Assembly: GCA_025201375.1 (NCBI GenBank)
Contig: JAIWZP010000074.1
Span: 1-64,000, forward strand
Reading direction: 5' to 3'
DNA: 64,000 bases
Origin: Gongronella butleri
Taxonomy: Eukaryota > Mucoromycota > Mucoromycetes > Mucorales > Cunninghamellaceae
This document shows positions 1 to 10,990 of this stretch, piece after piece. Position 1 is the first letter of the stretch, and each line of letters starts with the position of its first letter. Both the position numbers and the translations under genes were made by a program. The notes under the pieces were generated by a model, which did not search any database, was not told the DNA's origin, and saw nothing but the letters and a program-made list of their open reading frames with translations.

Positions 1-383
1 TACAGTCGTCATCGTTTCTCCAACTTCATCCATTTGCGATTCCCTCCTTTTAAGCTGCTTTGCTCAGGTTTTGGACGCGTGATTGAATAATTAAAACCAA
101 AACAATTGCCAGAAAATAGGTAATTTTTTACCAGTCAGCCCTTTTTCGTCTGCCCATTGGAAGCAAGTAGAGCGGCAAGCGGCATGAAGGTACACAATGC
201 CACAACGAGACGGTGGTGTGGATCATGTAATCTTGCGGCGCGACAATATCAAACTTGTACCGGTTTTTGACGAAAAGGGCGGGGATTTACTTTTGTTTTT
301 CTTCATTTGCTTTGCTTTAATTACGATTACAAGGTAAGCTAAGATATCATAGTACAGAGGAGACAAGATGGGGGAAATACAAT
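1..383. other. Intergenic, downstream of the Old Yellow Enzyme gene
   Basis: No coding exon or repeat is seen. It contains the 3' flank of the minus-strand oxidoreductase and several T-rich runs. Confidence 0.5.
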
Positions 384-1762
384 CTATTGGATGAGGCACT
401 TGCCCTCCTTTGCCTTGACCAGGAACTTGGACTTGCGACGATCCGCCTTTTTGGCGGCGTCAACCTTGGTGGGTTCTGGCGTGGTGGCTTCCGCGTCGGA
501 ATTGGCGGCGGTGGTGGTGGCGGCGTCGCTTTCGAGCGCAGGCGTGGACGCGGTGCTGTCGTCGGTGGCCTTTTCGGCCACCGCGGGTGTGTAAAAGGGG
601 TAATCGGTGTAACCCTTTTGTTCGTGGGTGTAAAAAGTGGGTCTGTCGTACTTGTTGAGGGGCCAGTTGTTGCGGATGCGTTCGACCAAGTCGGGGTTGG
701 CAATGAAGATGCGGCCAAAGGCGAGCAGATTGTTCTCGTTGTCCTGGACGGTCTTTTTGGCCTTTTCGGGGTCTGTGTAGCCACCGGCGGTGATGAAGGG
801 GCCCTTCCAGATCTTGCGGAACGGGTCCAGGGATTCTGGCTTGACCAAATCCTCGTCATGGTGGCCACTCTCGCGCGCCTCGACAAAGTGCACGTAGGCC
901 AACTGCGGGTGCTTGTCTTGCAACTGCTGTGTGATATACGACCACGTCTCGTAGGGAGTCTCATCCTCCATATCCTGGAAGCCCGACCATGGCGACAGGC
1001 GAATGGCCACCTTGGACGCGCCTACCGCTTCCACCACCGCATCAACAACCTCCAATGCAAAGCGAGCGCGGTTCTCAATGGAGCCGCCATATTCATCCGT
1101 GCGCGTGTTGCTCGACGTGTTGATGAACTGATCAATCAAATACCCGTTAGCGCCGTGGATTTCCACACCTATCGATTAAAAATCATGGATGACAAAAAAA
1201 TAAGAAAAAAATTAGGTTTTGTGTTCCCCTTCTTCTTTTCTAATTTACCATCAAAGCCGGCCTCGATGGCATTTTTGGCACCCGTGGCAAACACCTTGAC
1301 AACGTCGTCAATTTCTTCCTTGGTGAGTGCATGCGGCACTTCATAGTCGGTGCCAAAGATGCTCTTGCCCTTGATGGCAATGGGCGAAGCGGAAACAGGC
1401 AAATCGTTGTTTGGCAAGAATTGCGAGCTGGTGGCGCGACCAATGTGCCACAGCTGGTTAAAAATGATGCCGCCCTTGGCGTGCACCGCGTCGGTCACGC
1501 GCTTCCACCCCTGAATTTGCTCAGGCGTATAGATACCGGGCGCATACATATAACCGCCGCCGCGAGGCGTGACCACCGTGGCCTCCGTGATAAGCAGACC
1601 ACCCTCGGTGGCGCGCTGGTTGTAATGCTCGACAACAAGGTCAGTAGGGACGCCTTGTTCCGAGTTGCGCAGGCGTGTCAGGGGGGCAAGCACCACACGA
1701 TGCTTCAATTCGTGGTCACCGACCTTGATGGGCGACAAGAGAGCGGGTGTAGAAGACGACAT
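384..1762 (-). CDS. Old Yellow Enzyme family NADH:flavin oxidoreductase with C-terminal CAAX box
   Basis: FMN-dependent ene-reductase that reduces activated C=C bonds with NAD(P)H. Two exons, 1762-1249 and 1168-384; an 80-nt intron splits a Gly codon and the join restores the family motif GFDGVEIHGANGYLIDQF, whose His and Asn bind the substrate. The N-terminal half has LAPLTRLR, the ITEATVV strand and QLWHIGR, all typical of OYE barrels. The predicted protein is 432 aa, about 40-60 longer than common OYEs. The extra C-terminus is Ala/Thr-rich, then basic (KKADRRKSK), and ends in CLIQ. That is a CAAX box; Gln at X is compatible with farnesyltransferase. A basic patch beside a CAAX box suggests membrane anchoring (inference). 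The physiological substrate cannot be told from sequence. Confidence 0.93.
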
Positions 1763-3706
1763 TTGGTGGAATTGTCAATTGGTTTTCAAAAAAAAAAAAA
1801 GAAAGAAAGCTGAGAGTTTCAATTTTTTTTTCTTCTTGCTCGTGCTATCTTTCTTGTCTTATTTAAAGCTTTTTTTGATTTTTTCGCTCCCCGACGTCCA
1901 AGGACGATCTGGCCCTGAATTTTCAGCAACGATTGCCCATTGTCAACACATTCGATGATTCAGCTCGGCCCGGCTGATTCATCCCCGTCCTCCAACCAAA
2001 TTGGGACACTTTTTCGTCATTTTCTTGCTTTTTGCGGTTTTCTGGGCAGAATTTACGCGATTCTGTCGCCTTTCCCTCTTGTCTTTCTCCTTTTATTTTT
2101 GCCTTGCCATGGAGCGGGGGGTCAACAAAAACAACAACAACAACAAAAAAAAGGATGAGAGGTTCTTTGAGTTGTGTCGCCGCATTTATTCCAATCTGGC
2201 CATCGCCACTTCGCATTGGGTAAAATTTTGGCGGCACCAGCTATTGCCTCTCCAAATTAGGGCTACTGGCACGCCCCAACGCACGGCTCGCACGGTCCGA
2301 CCATGCGACCTATGCAGCCATTCAAGGGGGCTTGCAAGCGCGACGAAAAGCAAGGAAAAAGACGCCATTTCGCTCTGTTTTAAGCAAATCAAGGACGTTT
2401 GTCGCGTGGCAAGCGCCAAACGCGTGCTTGCCATCGCTTACGGTGGTCACCTGACCAACGACGTTTTGCCATTAGAACTCATGAAAGGGCCGCTTGTGTA
2501 ACATACACGTCAATGTGCGTTTGCCAAATGCCAAAAAGTAAAAAAAAAATGTGAGCGAATGCAAAAAGCTAATGGCATGGAAGAATGACGGGGAACCAAT
2601 GGGAACAGCATCAAGGGTCATGGGCCTTTGGCGCGCCCTGCAGTCATCTTGCATAGCAAAGGGCATCCAATTGCCTTGCTTTGTCATCCTTTCAGCAGGG
2701 CGCCCTGAATTTCAAAGAGCGCCGTGGCCCCATTCATGCAAAAGGAAAGAGCAGCGTGGTGCTTTTCCACGTTGTCCACGTTGTTGCTATTTTCTTTCTC
2801 ATTTTTGTAGGTGGCGCTGCGTGATATGATAGCGGAATGACCAAATGCGAGGATGCTTTTTGGAGAAACAAACAAAAGAGGATAGGCAAGCCCTCTTTTG
2901 TGTGTTCCTGCAATTAGTAAGGTGGTTTGTGCCACCGTAAACAATAAGGAGGGGCAACTAGATGATCTGATGACATCTCACGGTCACGAGCGACGCTTTT
3001 TTTTTTGTTTTTGAGGATCGTGCATGGCACAAATTCATCCAATTGAGCCATGACATGCCTTACTCTTGGGTTTTGCTCATGGGATTGCCCCGTTGGTGCG
3101 TTTTTTCTTTTTCAAATGCACCCCACATTGACAGAAACTTGGAAGATCATCCATTCTAGTTCTGATGCCAATGATGTTGGCATCGAGTAAGAGAAGAAAA
3201 AAAAGGGTCATGCTCCGCCGTCGTCCCTTAATGCTCATTGGTGCTGTTCTGTGCCCGTGTCGCTGGTCATCGTTACTTTGCTTTTGGTCTCGCGTGGCCG
3301 GGTCCCGTCCAATGCGACGCGTCGACCATGAAAAAAAAAAGGGAAAATCATGGCTCAGCCCACGCGCTGCAACCCTTTTTTTTGTGTTTTTTTGCCACAC
3401 AAAAGGGGAGGCCCGGCGCCGCTGCTCTCTCACAACACACATAAACATAGACGAAATTCGCTTTAAAAAGCTGGTAAAATCAAGGAAAAAAATAAATACA
3501 TTGATTCACGTGAGTGCGTCGCAGCAAAAAGAGAAAAAAAAAAGACTAATGGGCTAAAGCAAGGGCCGGAAGAGTGGATTGGAATGAAAAGAAAAAGAGG
3601 GGGAATCAAGCAAACTGTATCGGTTTGTGTGGGATTTGGGCTATGTACAAGGCGAAATGGCAAGGAAGAAGCGGACAATGGCAAAGCAAGCGGCTTGCGC
3701 GACGTG
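1763..3706. other. Intergenic region without a convincing gene
   Basis: Only short open frames broken by A/T homopolymers. The first part is the presumed promoter of the oxidoreductase. No repeats related to the rest of the window were recognised. Confidence 0.5.
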
Positions 3707-4043
3707 TCAATAGTACCCATAAGGCGAATATCTTCTCGGCATCCAATAGTTCACGGGCGTCGGCGAGTAATAAGGCGTGTATGGCGAATAGGAATAGCCA
3801 TAATTCATCGTATTATAATACGACGGGTACGATGAATACATGTAATTCGAATAGTAGGGGCTATACATCCTTCGGCGATACTGCAAAGTAAAAAAATAAA
3901 AAAAAGGCACGTCAAGACTCCTTGGCCGCGCGCAATGGCATAAACGGGCGCATTGGGGCGCCTCTTGAACATCCTTCACTTACGTCGTACATGCTGTAGC
4001 CGCCTCCAGGGTAGTAGTCATACATACTTGCAGTATTGCCCAT
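3707..4043 (-). CDS. Small Tyr-rich protein with N-myristoylation signal
   Basis: Not recognised as a named family. Two exons, 4043-3984 and 3880-3707, joined in phase 0 across a 103-nt intron with GTAAGT donor and TTTGCAG acceptor, give a 77-aa protein. It starts MGNTAS, which fits the N-myristoylation consensus (Gly2, small residues at 5-6). The rest is built from Tyr, Ser, Pro and Met (for example MYSPYYSNYMY and YSPYTPYYSPTP) with few charged residues apart from two RR clusters. A clean splice junction that keeps the same composition on both sides supports a real gene. Probable role: a low-complexity protein tethered to the inner face of a membrane (inference). Upstream lies a long purine/pyrimidine-skewed stretch. 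Confidence 0.62.
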
Positions 4044-4192
4044 GATCTTGGAGAGAAAGCGGCAATTGGCGCGAAAAAAAAATAAAAAAAGGGAAAGGAA
4101 AAAAAAGAGAGAGAAAGAGCAAGAAAAAGAGAAAAGAGAAAGAGAATGGGGAGAATTGAGAAAGAAATAGAGAGGGCCACATTGGCAAAGCA

Positions 4193-4233
<41 letters not shown>

Positions 4234-5704
4234 ATTGTTTCTCCTTGATTTGAATCGAGTTCCCTGGCCGTGACAACGGGGTTTGGTCATTTGGCCAGAA
4301 AAAAAAAAAAAAAGAAAAAAGTGCCCACCAATGGCCAGCATCCCGAACCCTGTGTCACCCTTGGCCCCCCAAATGGCCCGCAGTCTTTGCTCCTTTGACG
4401 TCATCCTGCCCTTTCTCAACCTAGCCTGTGGTTCCAGACGTCAACTGAGTTCGCTTTCTCCTCTCTTTCTTTCTCATTGCGCGCAAATTGAAGCGGAAAC
4501 TCTCTTCTTTTTGCTGGTTTGATGAGATGCGGGTCCTCTGTCGTCATCGATCATAAAAAAAAAAGAGAGAGACGCGCCTGGCTCTTTTTTTTTTTTTTTT
4601 TTTGGTGGTTCGCATGGCGGAATTTGCAACCGGCCGAGCCGAGGACGAGGAGAAATAAGTGGTTTTTCTTGAAAAAGCATTGATCTGCCATGCCAATCCG
4701 CACGAGCGGCCCCCCCCCGCAACATACACACATGTCAAAAAAAGCATGAAAAGGGCTATTTGGGGGGTGGGGTGGGTGCCGCTTGCTTGGTCTACGCAGC
4801 CAAAAACGCATCGTCAGCCTGTCAAAATCGAGGACGGCCACGTGATGGGGGCCGTGTCTTTTGAGCCATCCATTTTTACACTCTGAAAGTGTGATTTTGT
4901 GTATCTTGCCGGGTTTATCTTGTGTGTGCCCGGCCCTTCCGAATGGATTTTCAGTTTTTCAAACGTGATCCAGCACGCATCGCACGTCTGGAAGAGCGAA
5001 AAGCGCGGGGTTCAGACGAAACAAAAGCCCGCCCAGCCGATTGCATGAATCCCCTTTTTTTTTTTCCTGCGTCCGCGGGGTCCGCATGGAGCCATGCCGT
5101 CCTTTACCTGGGTCCATTATGCGAAAAAAAAAAAAACGAAAAAAAAACATCAAAGCGACCGCCAATGAGCAGCATTCATACGAAAAAAAGGAAAAAAAGG
5201 AAAAAAAAAAGTAGGCAGCGTGTTTCGCAATACACCACGGTCAAGTTTGAGCCGTGATGGCGGCAAAAGGCAGGCCAGACAAGCCCAGTTGACATATGAT
5301 TTCAAGACAAACACGGTCATGTTCCCATGAGTCATCCTCTTTTTTTCTTTCTTTCTTCTTTCTGCAGCGAACAGATGCACTTGTCAGGTTGTCTGCTGCT
5401 TGCACGCGGTGCGGTGCACCTGTGAATTTTTCATTTCTCGCGCAATTGGCCCTTTCGGGCTAGGCAGTTGTGCCCATTTTGGGCCAATGCGCGGTAAAAG
5501 AACAAACCTCAAACATGTTTCGAGTTGCCAAAGGTGTTTGATCCTACATCATGCCAGCTCTGTCACATCACCAAACACAAACAAAAGCCGTGGTTGTTGA
5601 TCAGAGGCATTTTTACATATAAGTCATTGGCTTTTTGCGTCTTTTTCTCCAGGCACCCCCCTTGTTGATCTTTTTTTTTTTAATTTTTTTCATCGTCCAT
5701 CAGA
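4044..5704. other. Intergenic, homopolymer-rich
   Basis: Contains a (GA)-rich tract followed by a (CT)n microsatellite near 4199-4233 and many A or T runs. No exon with credible splice partners was found. Confidence 0.5.
4199..4233. repeat. (CT)n microsatellite
   Basis: Uninterrupted CT dinucleotides for about 26 nt, then a GT interruption and more CT. It lies upstream of the Tyr-rich microprotein, which reads away from it on the minus strand, so it could be promoter-proximal. Confidence 0.9.
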
Positions 5705-6933
5705 ATGGTCACTTGGAAATTGGAGGTATGGAATAAAAAAGGAGGGATGGACACCATGAGACATGGCGGCGCGTCCAAATAAATGGCCATGGACTCATTT
5801 GTGTGCCTCGTTTTGCAGCTCCCCGAGGCGCCGTCGCCCAATTTTATTCACGTCAGCCAAATCTCGCTCAAATCCGACGAGAAGACTGGTAAAAAAAAAA
5901 AAAAAGACGTGGGGGGCCAGACGCGCAAAAATCAAGGGACATGCGCACAGCGAAGAAGAAGATGGGTACGTACCTAATTTTGACTCTTTTTATCTTTACT
6001 ACGCACGCCAGTGAAGGAATTTTTCCTCTTTTGCGGCAAGATAAAAGCATTTGAGCTGCAATTGTAAGTGCCGAATCAGCAACATTAGCAACGAAAACAT
6101 CGCCAATGCGTCTTTTTTTTTTTTTCCTAGGGATGAAGACGGCACGAACCAGGAGGCCCTGATCGAATTCGAGCGCGAGTCTGCCGCGCGCACCGCCGCA
6201 TTGTTGAGCAATGGTGCGAGTCAGCAAAAAAAAAAAAAAAAAGGATTGAAACGCGCCCTGACACGGTTTTTTTTTTTTTTGCCTTTCATTAATTTTTAGC
6301 CCTGATTGATGACTCGCACATTGTTGTTGGGCCATTTTACTCGTCCGAATTCATATTTGACGACAAGGCAAGCGATGCTGGCAGCGACGCGAGCCAAGAA
6401 ACCAAGCCAAAGTCGCGAATTGTCGCCGAAATCCTTGCCAATGGCTACTTGCTGCAGGATCAGATCGTTGCAAAGGGTCTCGAGTACGATCAGCGCTACC
6501 ACTTCACCGACAAATTGAATGTCTACTTTTCCATGCTCCAATCCAATGGTAAAAACAAGAAGAAAAATTGAGAAAAACGCGGCTCATGTCTATTTTCACT
6601 TATTTTTTTGCTCGTCCAGTGAAGCAATTTGACGAAAAATACCGCATCTGGGACATGGCCAAGGAGATGCATGAAAAGTACAAAATTCAAGAAAAGGTGG
6701 ATCTCGCGATGAACAAGGCACAAGAGGCGCTGCAATCGCCCACGGGCCAAAAATTGCATGGCATGGCCAATCTGACGATGGCGCAGATTGCCGCTGTCCA
6801 TTACGAGGCGAAGCGCATTCAATTGCACAAGTTGGGCATCATGACAGATGCCAGTGACAAGACCACCGATGACAGTGTGCCTGCAGAGACCACCATGCCA
6901 GCCACCGTCCAAAACAGCACCATTGTCGCCTAA
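5705..6933 (+). CDS. RRM-domain RNA-binding protein, Vip1-like
   Basis: Exons 5705-5725, 5819-5888, 6012-6063, 6131-6213, 6300-6548 and 6620-6933 give 262 aa, close to the 257 aa of fission yeast Vip1. One RRM occupies roughly residues 15-95: the RNP2-like strand is FIHVSQIS, VKEFFLFCGKI is the first helix, and EALIEFERESAA is the RNP1-like strand. The C-terminal half has the family-like segment IVAEILANGYLLQDQ and a helical region ending LTMAQIAAVHYEAKRIQLHKLG. The first short exon is the least certain part: an alternative start at ATG 5783 reads into exon 2 without an intron and gives 267 aa. An AATAAA at 7001 lies just past the stop, and the next gene starts 147 bp downstream. Confidence 0.88.
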
Positions 6934-7000
6934 AAACGCCTTAAAAAAAAGAAGAGAGAGTGGCCAACGCGTGTCGCGTTCAAACACCGCATATTTTCCA

Positions 7001-7006
7001 AATAAA
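7001..7006 (+). terminator. Poly(A) signal of the Vip1-like gene
   Basis: AATAAA 68 nt after the stop codon, in the short gap before the next start codon. Confidence 0.55.
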
Positions 7007-7079
7007 GCTTTTTGCCTTTTTGCTTTGTCCAACTTTATTTGTTTCATCTTTTTACTTTTTCGTTCTTTTGTGCGTTTTT

Positions 7080-9211
7080 ATGGAATCTATTGAGCCTCAT
7101 ATTGCGTATGCGGTTGGCGCCAAGAGCCATGTGCTGCCTCGGACACATGAACAGCGCGATACGCGCACGGCGCCGTTGCCAGCCGAGGATAGCAAGTCGC
7201 TTGCTAGTCGTTGGCTCGAACATTCGCAGCATGTCAAGGAGATCCAGCCGATTCTTGCGTCCATGGCGCGGTTGAAGCTTCAGCTCAAGTTTTCTATTAA
7301 TGAATTTGTGGCCCACCTGGGCATTGACACGATGGCGCCAGCGAGCGCGGCGGTGGTGCTCGAGGCATACGCGTTTTGGTCCAGTCGCGCGTGCGGCATG
7401 ATGCCCCTGCGCGCAATGGTCGCGCCAATGCTTTCTGGAAAGCCCGCCAAGGATCTTGCCCAGCATCTGCACCAAATCTCGGACACTGCCACGCTGCAGC
7501 TCTATCTTGACGAGTGCGTCTATCATTTCTATACGCATCCAGAGGCAAAACAATGGTTTCATACCCTCGTCGACGTCGACCGCTCGCTCATGGCCGCTTT
7601 CACACCGAGGTACGCTCTAGAACAACCGAAAAACGCATCGAAATCACTCAATTTCTTGGTTTTTCTCTTTTTTTCATTTTTTGATTAGCCACGACGCGGT
7701 CAAATGCTCCATGCTGTACCAGACCTACCTGTTGATGACGATGGACAGCATCAAGATGCCGTACCTGAGCCTCGACGCCAAATTCGCACTTGTTATGGAT
7801 GAATGGGACGTGTGGCACGCTCACGCGCCTGATGATCGCATCCCCCTCGACCAATGGACGCAAATCCGCGCCAAGCTGGTCTCTCGCGACTGTAAATGAG
7901 CGACTTTTTTTTTTCCGGGAGGGGGGCAAATTGTCGAAAGCGAGGCTCAATGCCTTGTTTTTTTTTCTTATAGACACGCTCGATCGCTCGATCCAAGCCG
8001 CGCTTCAGGCCGTTGCCTTTTGGTTTTGCGAATTCAATGACCACGCGCCGCAGGATCGGTCCTTTTTCCGTCACGCCGTCGATGAGTATAGCCAACATGG
8101 CAAGGTAAAATCAAGAAAAACAAACGAGGAACCAACAAAGAATTCTCATTTGATTTCGTGTATGATACATTCAAACAGATTCAGCAGCCGCGTCTGGTGC
8201 TCACGCTTGTCAGCCAAGCGTGCCAATGGCAAAACGATACCGACAGGACGTCGACATGCCTTTTTCAGATCGTTGACCAGGTGCGCGCCCTTTTCGCCGA
8301 GGACCGCGTGCTTCAGTCCACCGACCTCTTTGTCATGCTCTTGTGCATGATGCAAATCACGCTCCGCCACTTTTCATCGCTGCTCACTTATACCCAATGG
8401 TTCGAGGCATGCGATTTTTTTTTTTGAAAAAAAAGACGCAAATGGCTGATTTTGCGATTTTTTTTGTTTCTAGACTACTTTTCTCGACGCGCATACTACG
8501 CAGCTGCAGACAAAGTACCAGGTGCGTGCGTGGTTGCAGCAATTAAGGCTGATGCTTCCCCACGAGTCCATGGACATCCTGCAGGTAAATGAAATGCTAT
8601 TTTTTTGAATATTTTTTGGTTCACTCTCGCGCTGATCCGCCTCTTTTTGATTGTCGTGTCATCAGATTCACGGCAAGCTGCTGCACGATAGGTCGACAGA
8701 CGACGCGTACCAGTCGTACGTGTCGGAGGCGCGGTCTCAGTTGCTTAAAATGGGCATGGATGCAAATTTCCGGCAAGCGCCGATACTTGGCAAGCCGATT
8801 TTATCTGCACGGACTCTAGGAAGTGACGTGCGTAGTAGCAGCAGCTACCTGACGCTGGCTGGCAGCAGCAGCAGCAGCCGCAGCAGCTTCAGCAGCCACA
8901 CAAGCAGCACCGTTAGCAGCAGTGACACAGGCAGCATATACAGCACAGTGGCGCCCGGATGCGACCCCGCGACATTTGAGCGCCTGATGCAGCAATTCGA
9001 GGCGAATGGCACGATTCCGGTGTCCATCACGGAGAATGCCATCTTCCAGGCAAAATGGTTCAAAGAGTCCTTTCTGCCGGCCCTCATCGCATGGACACCC
9101 GCACAAAACAGCCACTCGCAACTTCGCCATAAATTGATTCTCGCTCTCCGCGCAAAGAAACGCGTCCCGCTCGACATTTATGCCAACTACATGAAGAAGC
9201 ATAACGCTTGA
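7080..9211 (+). CDS. Putative FANCA-like (Fanconi anaemia group A) protein
   Basis: Exons 7080-7609, 7689-7891, 7974-8104, 8179-8406, 8474-8584 and 8666-9211 give 582 aa; all phases agree. It is largely alpha-helical with no signal peptide or membrane segment. A Ser-rich linker encoded by AGC repeats lies at about 8838-8935. The C-terminal segment WFKESFLPALIAW, then LILALRAKKRVPLDIYANY, resembles a conserved stretch of FANCA as I remember it (FLPALL followed by a basic helix and P-x-x-[IL]-Y-x-x-Y). That is the only basis for the name. If correct it would act in the nuclear Fanconi core complex, but it is far shorter than animal FANCA and ends right after this segment. Intron 4 has a GC donor (GAG|GCATGC). 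The gene itself is secure; the identity is tentative. Confidence 0.6.
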
Positions 9212-9409
9212 CACCCAGATATGCGCGACATTTTCCGTTTTTTCCCTCACCATGCGGCGCCACTCATTTCCAATGGCTAAATGGTGCCCTGCTAAGATAC
9301 CCCGATTGCCGATGAAGCGTCATGACACCTACGCCGCGCAATGCGACACGTTCAGAGCCATTTCAATCATGAAATTAATAAAAATCAAGGATTTCAGGCT
9401 AAAATGACG

Positions 9410-9730
9410 CGGCGCAGCAGAAACAATCAACAAAGCTGTGGCCCTTAATTGAATCAGTGAGATGAGACGGTGAAACCAGGTATTTTTCGAAACAATTCTG
9501 TCGAGTTTGCGACGAGGGTTGTCATCAAAAACGCATTTAAACCCATTTTACACTTTTAACGCGAGATTATAACGTGTCGACCAATGGCTGGGGAGGTTTG
9601 AAATTGTTACATTTTTATTTCCATCATTGCCTGGTTCAATTTTTAGGCCTTTTGGACACTTTTGTCCAGAGATGCCCTTAAAGTTGATTTTTTTTGCAAA
9701 ATTTGGCTGCGGCTAGCTATCCAGGCACTG
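9410..9730 (+). repeat. Dispersed copy of satellite family A
   Basis: Shares the order of motifs with 20500-20720: GACGGTGAAA, TTCTGTC, a GAAATTGTT/GAAATCGT core, CCATCATTGCCTGG, then GGCC-TTTTGGACA. It is strongly diverged. Confidence 0.55.
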
Positions 9731-9834
9731 TAGCGCTGCGAAACATATCGCCACGTGAAAGGACGAGCTAGAAACCCAGATCATAGTTAGAAGTCCAGCT
9801 CTCAGAGATCATTGGGGGCGCGCCACAATCAGAT

Positions 9835-10560
9835 CAAAAAATGAGCTGTCTCGAGCAGCCGGGAAGAAATTGAAAAGGTAGGTTCGCAGAATGACACCAA
9901 ACTTGCACAAAAGAGACATCGCATGGTGAAAACGCCAAAATCGGTCAAAACGAGCGCGGTCGATCAGCTCGTTGGCGAGCAATGGGCAAAACTGACTAAA
10001 ATTTCAACCGCAAATTGCATGGGAAAATCGCGGTGATGGAGACACGCTCACGCGCCCACTAGCAAGAGAAATGCCCGCTGCATGGATTTGATTAGAAACA
10101 GTCGCGTGTAACTGGACATCTGACGCGGTTAATCACGCGTCAAAAAATATATATGAGTTTGAAACCGCGTCAAAAAGGTTAAAAATCACTTGTTTTCATT
10201 GATCACCGATTTCCACGTACGCAGCGCGCCATTATCTTCCAAATGATGTGTGTTTTATCAAGATGCAGGCATTTTTGGGCGAGATTACCTTGAGTCGAAA
10301 ATATGTCATAAAACGCGTCTAACGTCAAAACCAGCCGATGGACTCCTGGTTTTTACTTGATGTTCGTCGGTGAATGACGTGGATGCACCCTTTGGTCGGA
10401 TGCCGTGGCGATCTGGCGACCTAAATTTTGGAATTTTCACGTCCTCGACTGCACCCCTAGGAAAATACGCCATTTTTGAAAATCATCATTGCTCGATATC
10501 TAATGGTCGCAATGCCGCAAGGTTGGGTTCATTTGAATGAGATCAGACGGGATCGTCCGG
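9835..10560 (+). repeat. Degenerate dispersed repeat family B, copy 1
   Basis: Collinear over about 700 bp with 34580-35290 in the same orientation. Shared landmarks in order include GAGCAATGG, TGCATGGATTTGA, TCTGACGCGGTT, CACGCGTC, AAACCG-GTCAAAA, ACCTTG-GA and TTTTTGAAAAT. No coding capacity is left. Confidence 0.75.
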
Positions 10561-10907
10561 ACCAAGAGCGCACATCATTGTGCATTGACATGTCGTTGAA
10601 AAATATTCAAAAACCAATAAAAGGCGTCCAAATGCAAGTTTCTCGACGATAGTCTAGCTGACCGCCATGTTTTATTGCACGGAACGCAACTGCAGCATTG
10701 GATGCTCAAAACATATGCAAGAAACTTGGCGTATGTTAAATCAATTACGGCTGGTGAGACAACAAAACCCCAAATGTTTTTTTTTAATTTGCGATTGCTC
10801 ACGTTATGGTGATCCAATCCACGACATGTTTGAACCTAATGTCTCTCATAGACATGGAATGAACTACATCAAGTTTGAGATGTCAAAGTTGGAGTAAATA
10901 ATAAGAC

Positions 10908-10913
10908 TTTATT
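10908..10913 (-). terminator. Poly(A) signal of the lipase gene
   Basis: AATAAA on the minus strand, 78-83 nt past the lipase stop codon. Confidence 0.5.
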
Positions 10914-10990
10914 ATGATACAGCAATACATAGCATTCAAGGCTAATACAAAAGTGTCAAACTAAATTAACCGCTGCAGACGACTTGGCAA

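Larger units (their letters stand above)
9212..10990. other. Intergenic region made largely of degenerate repeats
   Basis: No gene seen. About 9410-9730 resembles the satellite core at 20.5-22.1 kb, and 9835-10560 is a diverged copy of 34580-35290. The end carries the lipase 3' UTR. Confidence 0.6.

Noticed and set aside
8521..8560. Possible 24-nt intron starting GTGCGT in the FANCA-like gene
   Set aside because: Too short to splice, and reading through keeps the frame.
10667..10897. 76-codon Cys/Met-rich frame upstream of the lipase 3' end
   Set aside because: Overlaps decayed repeat sequence and the likely lipase 3' UTR; no sign of selection visible.
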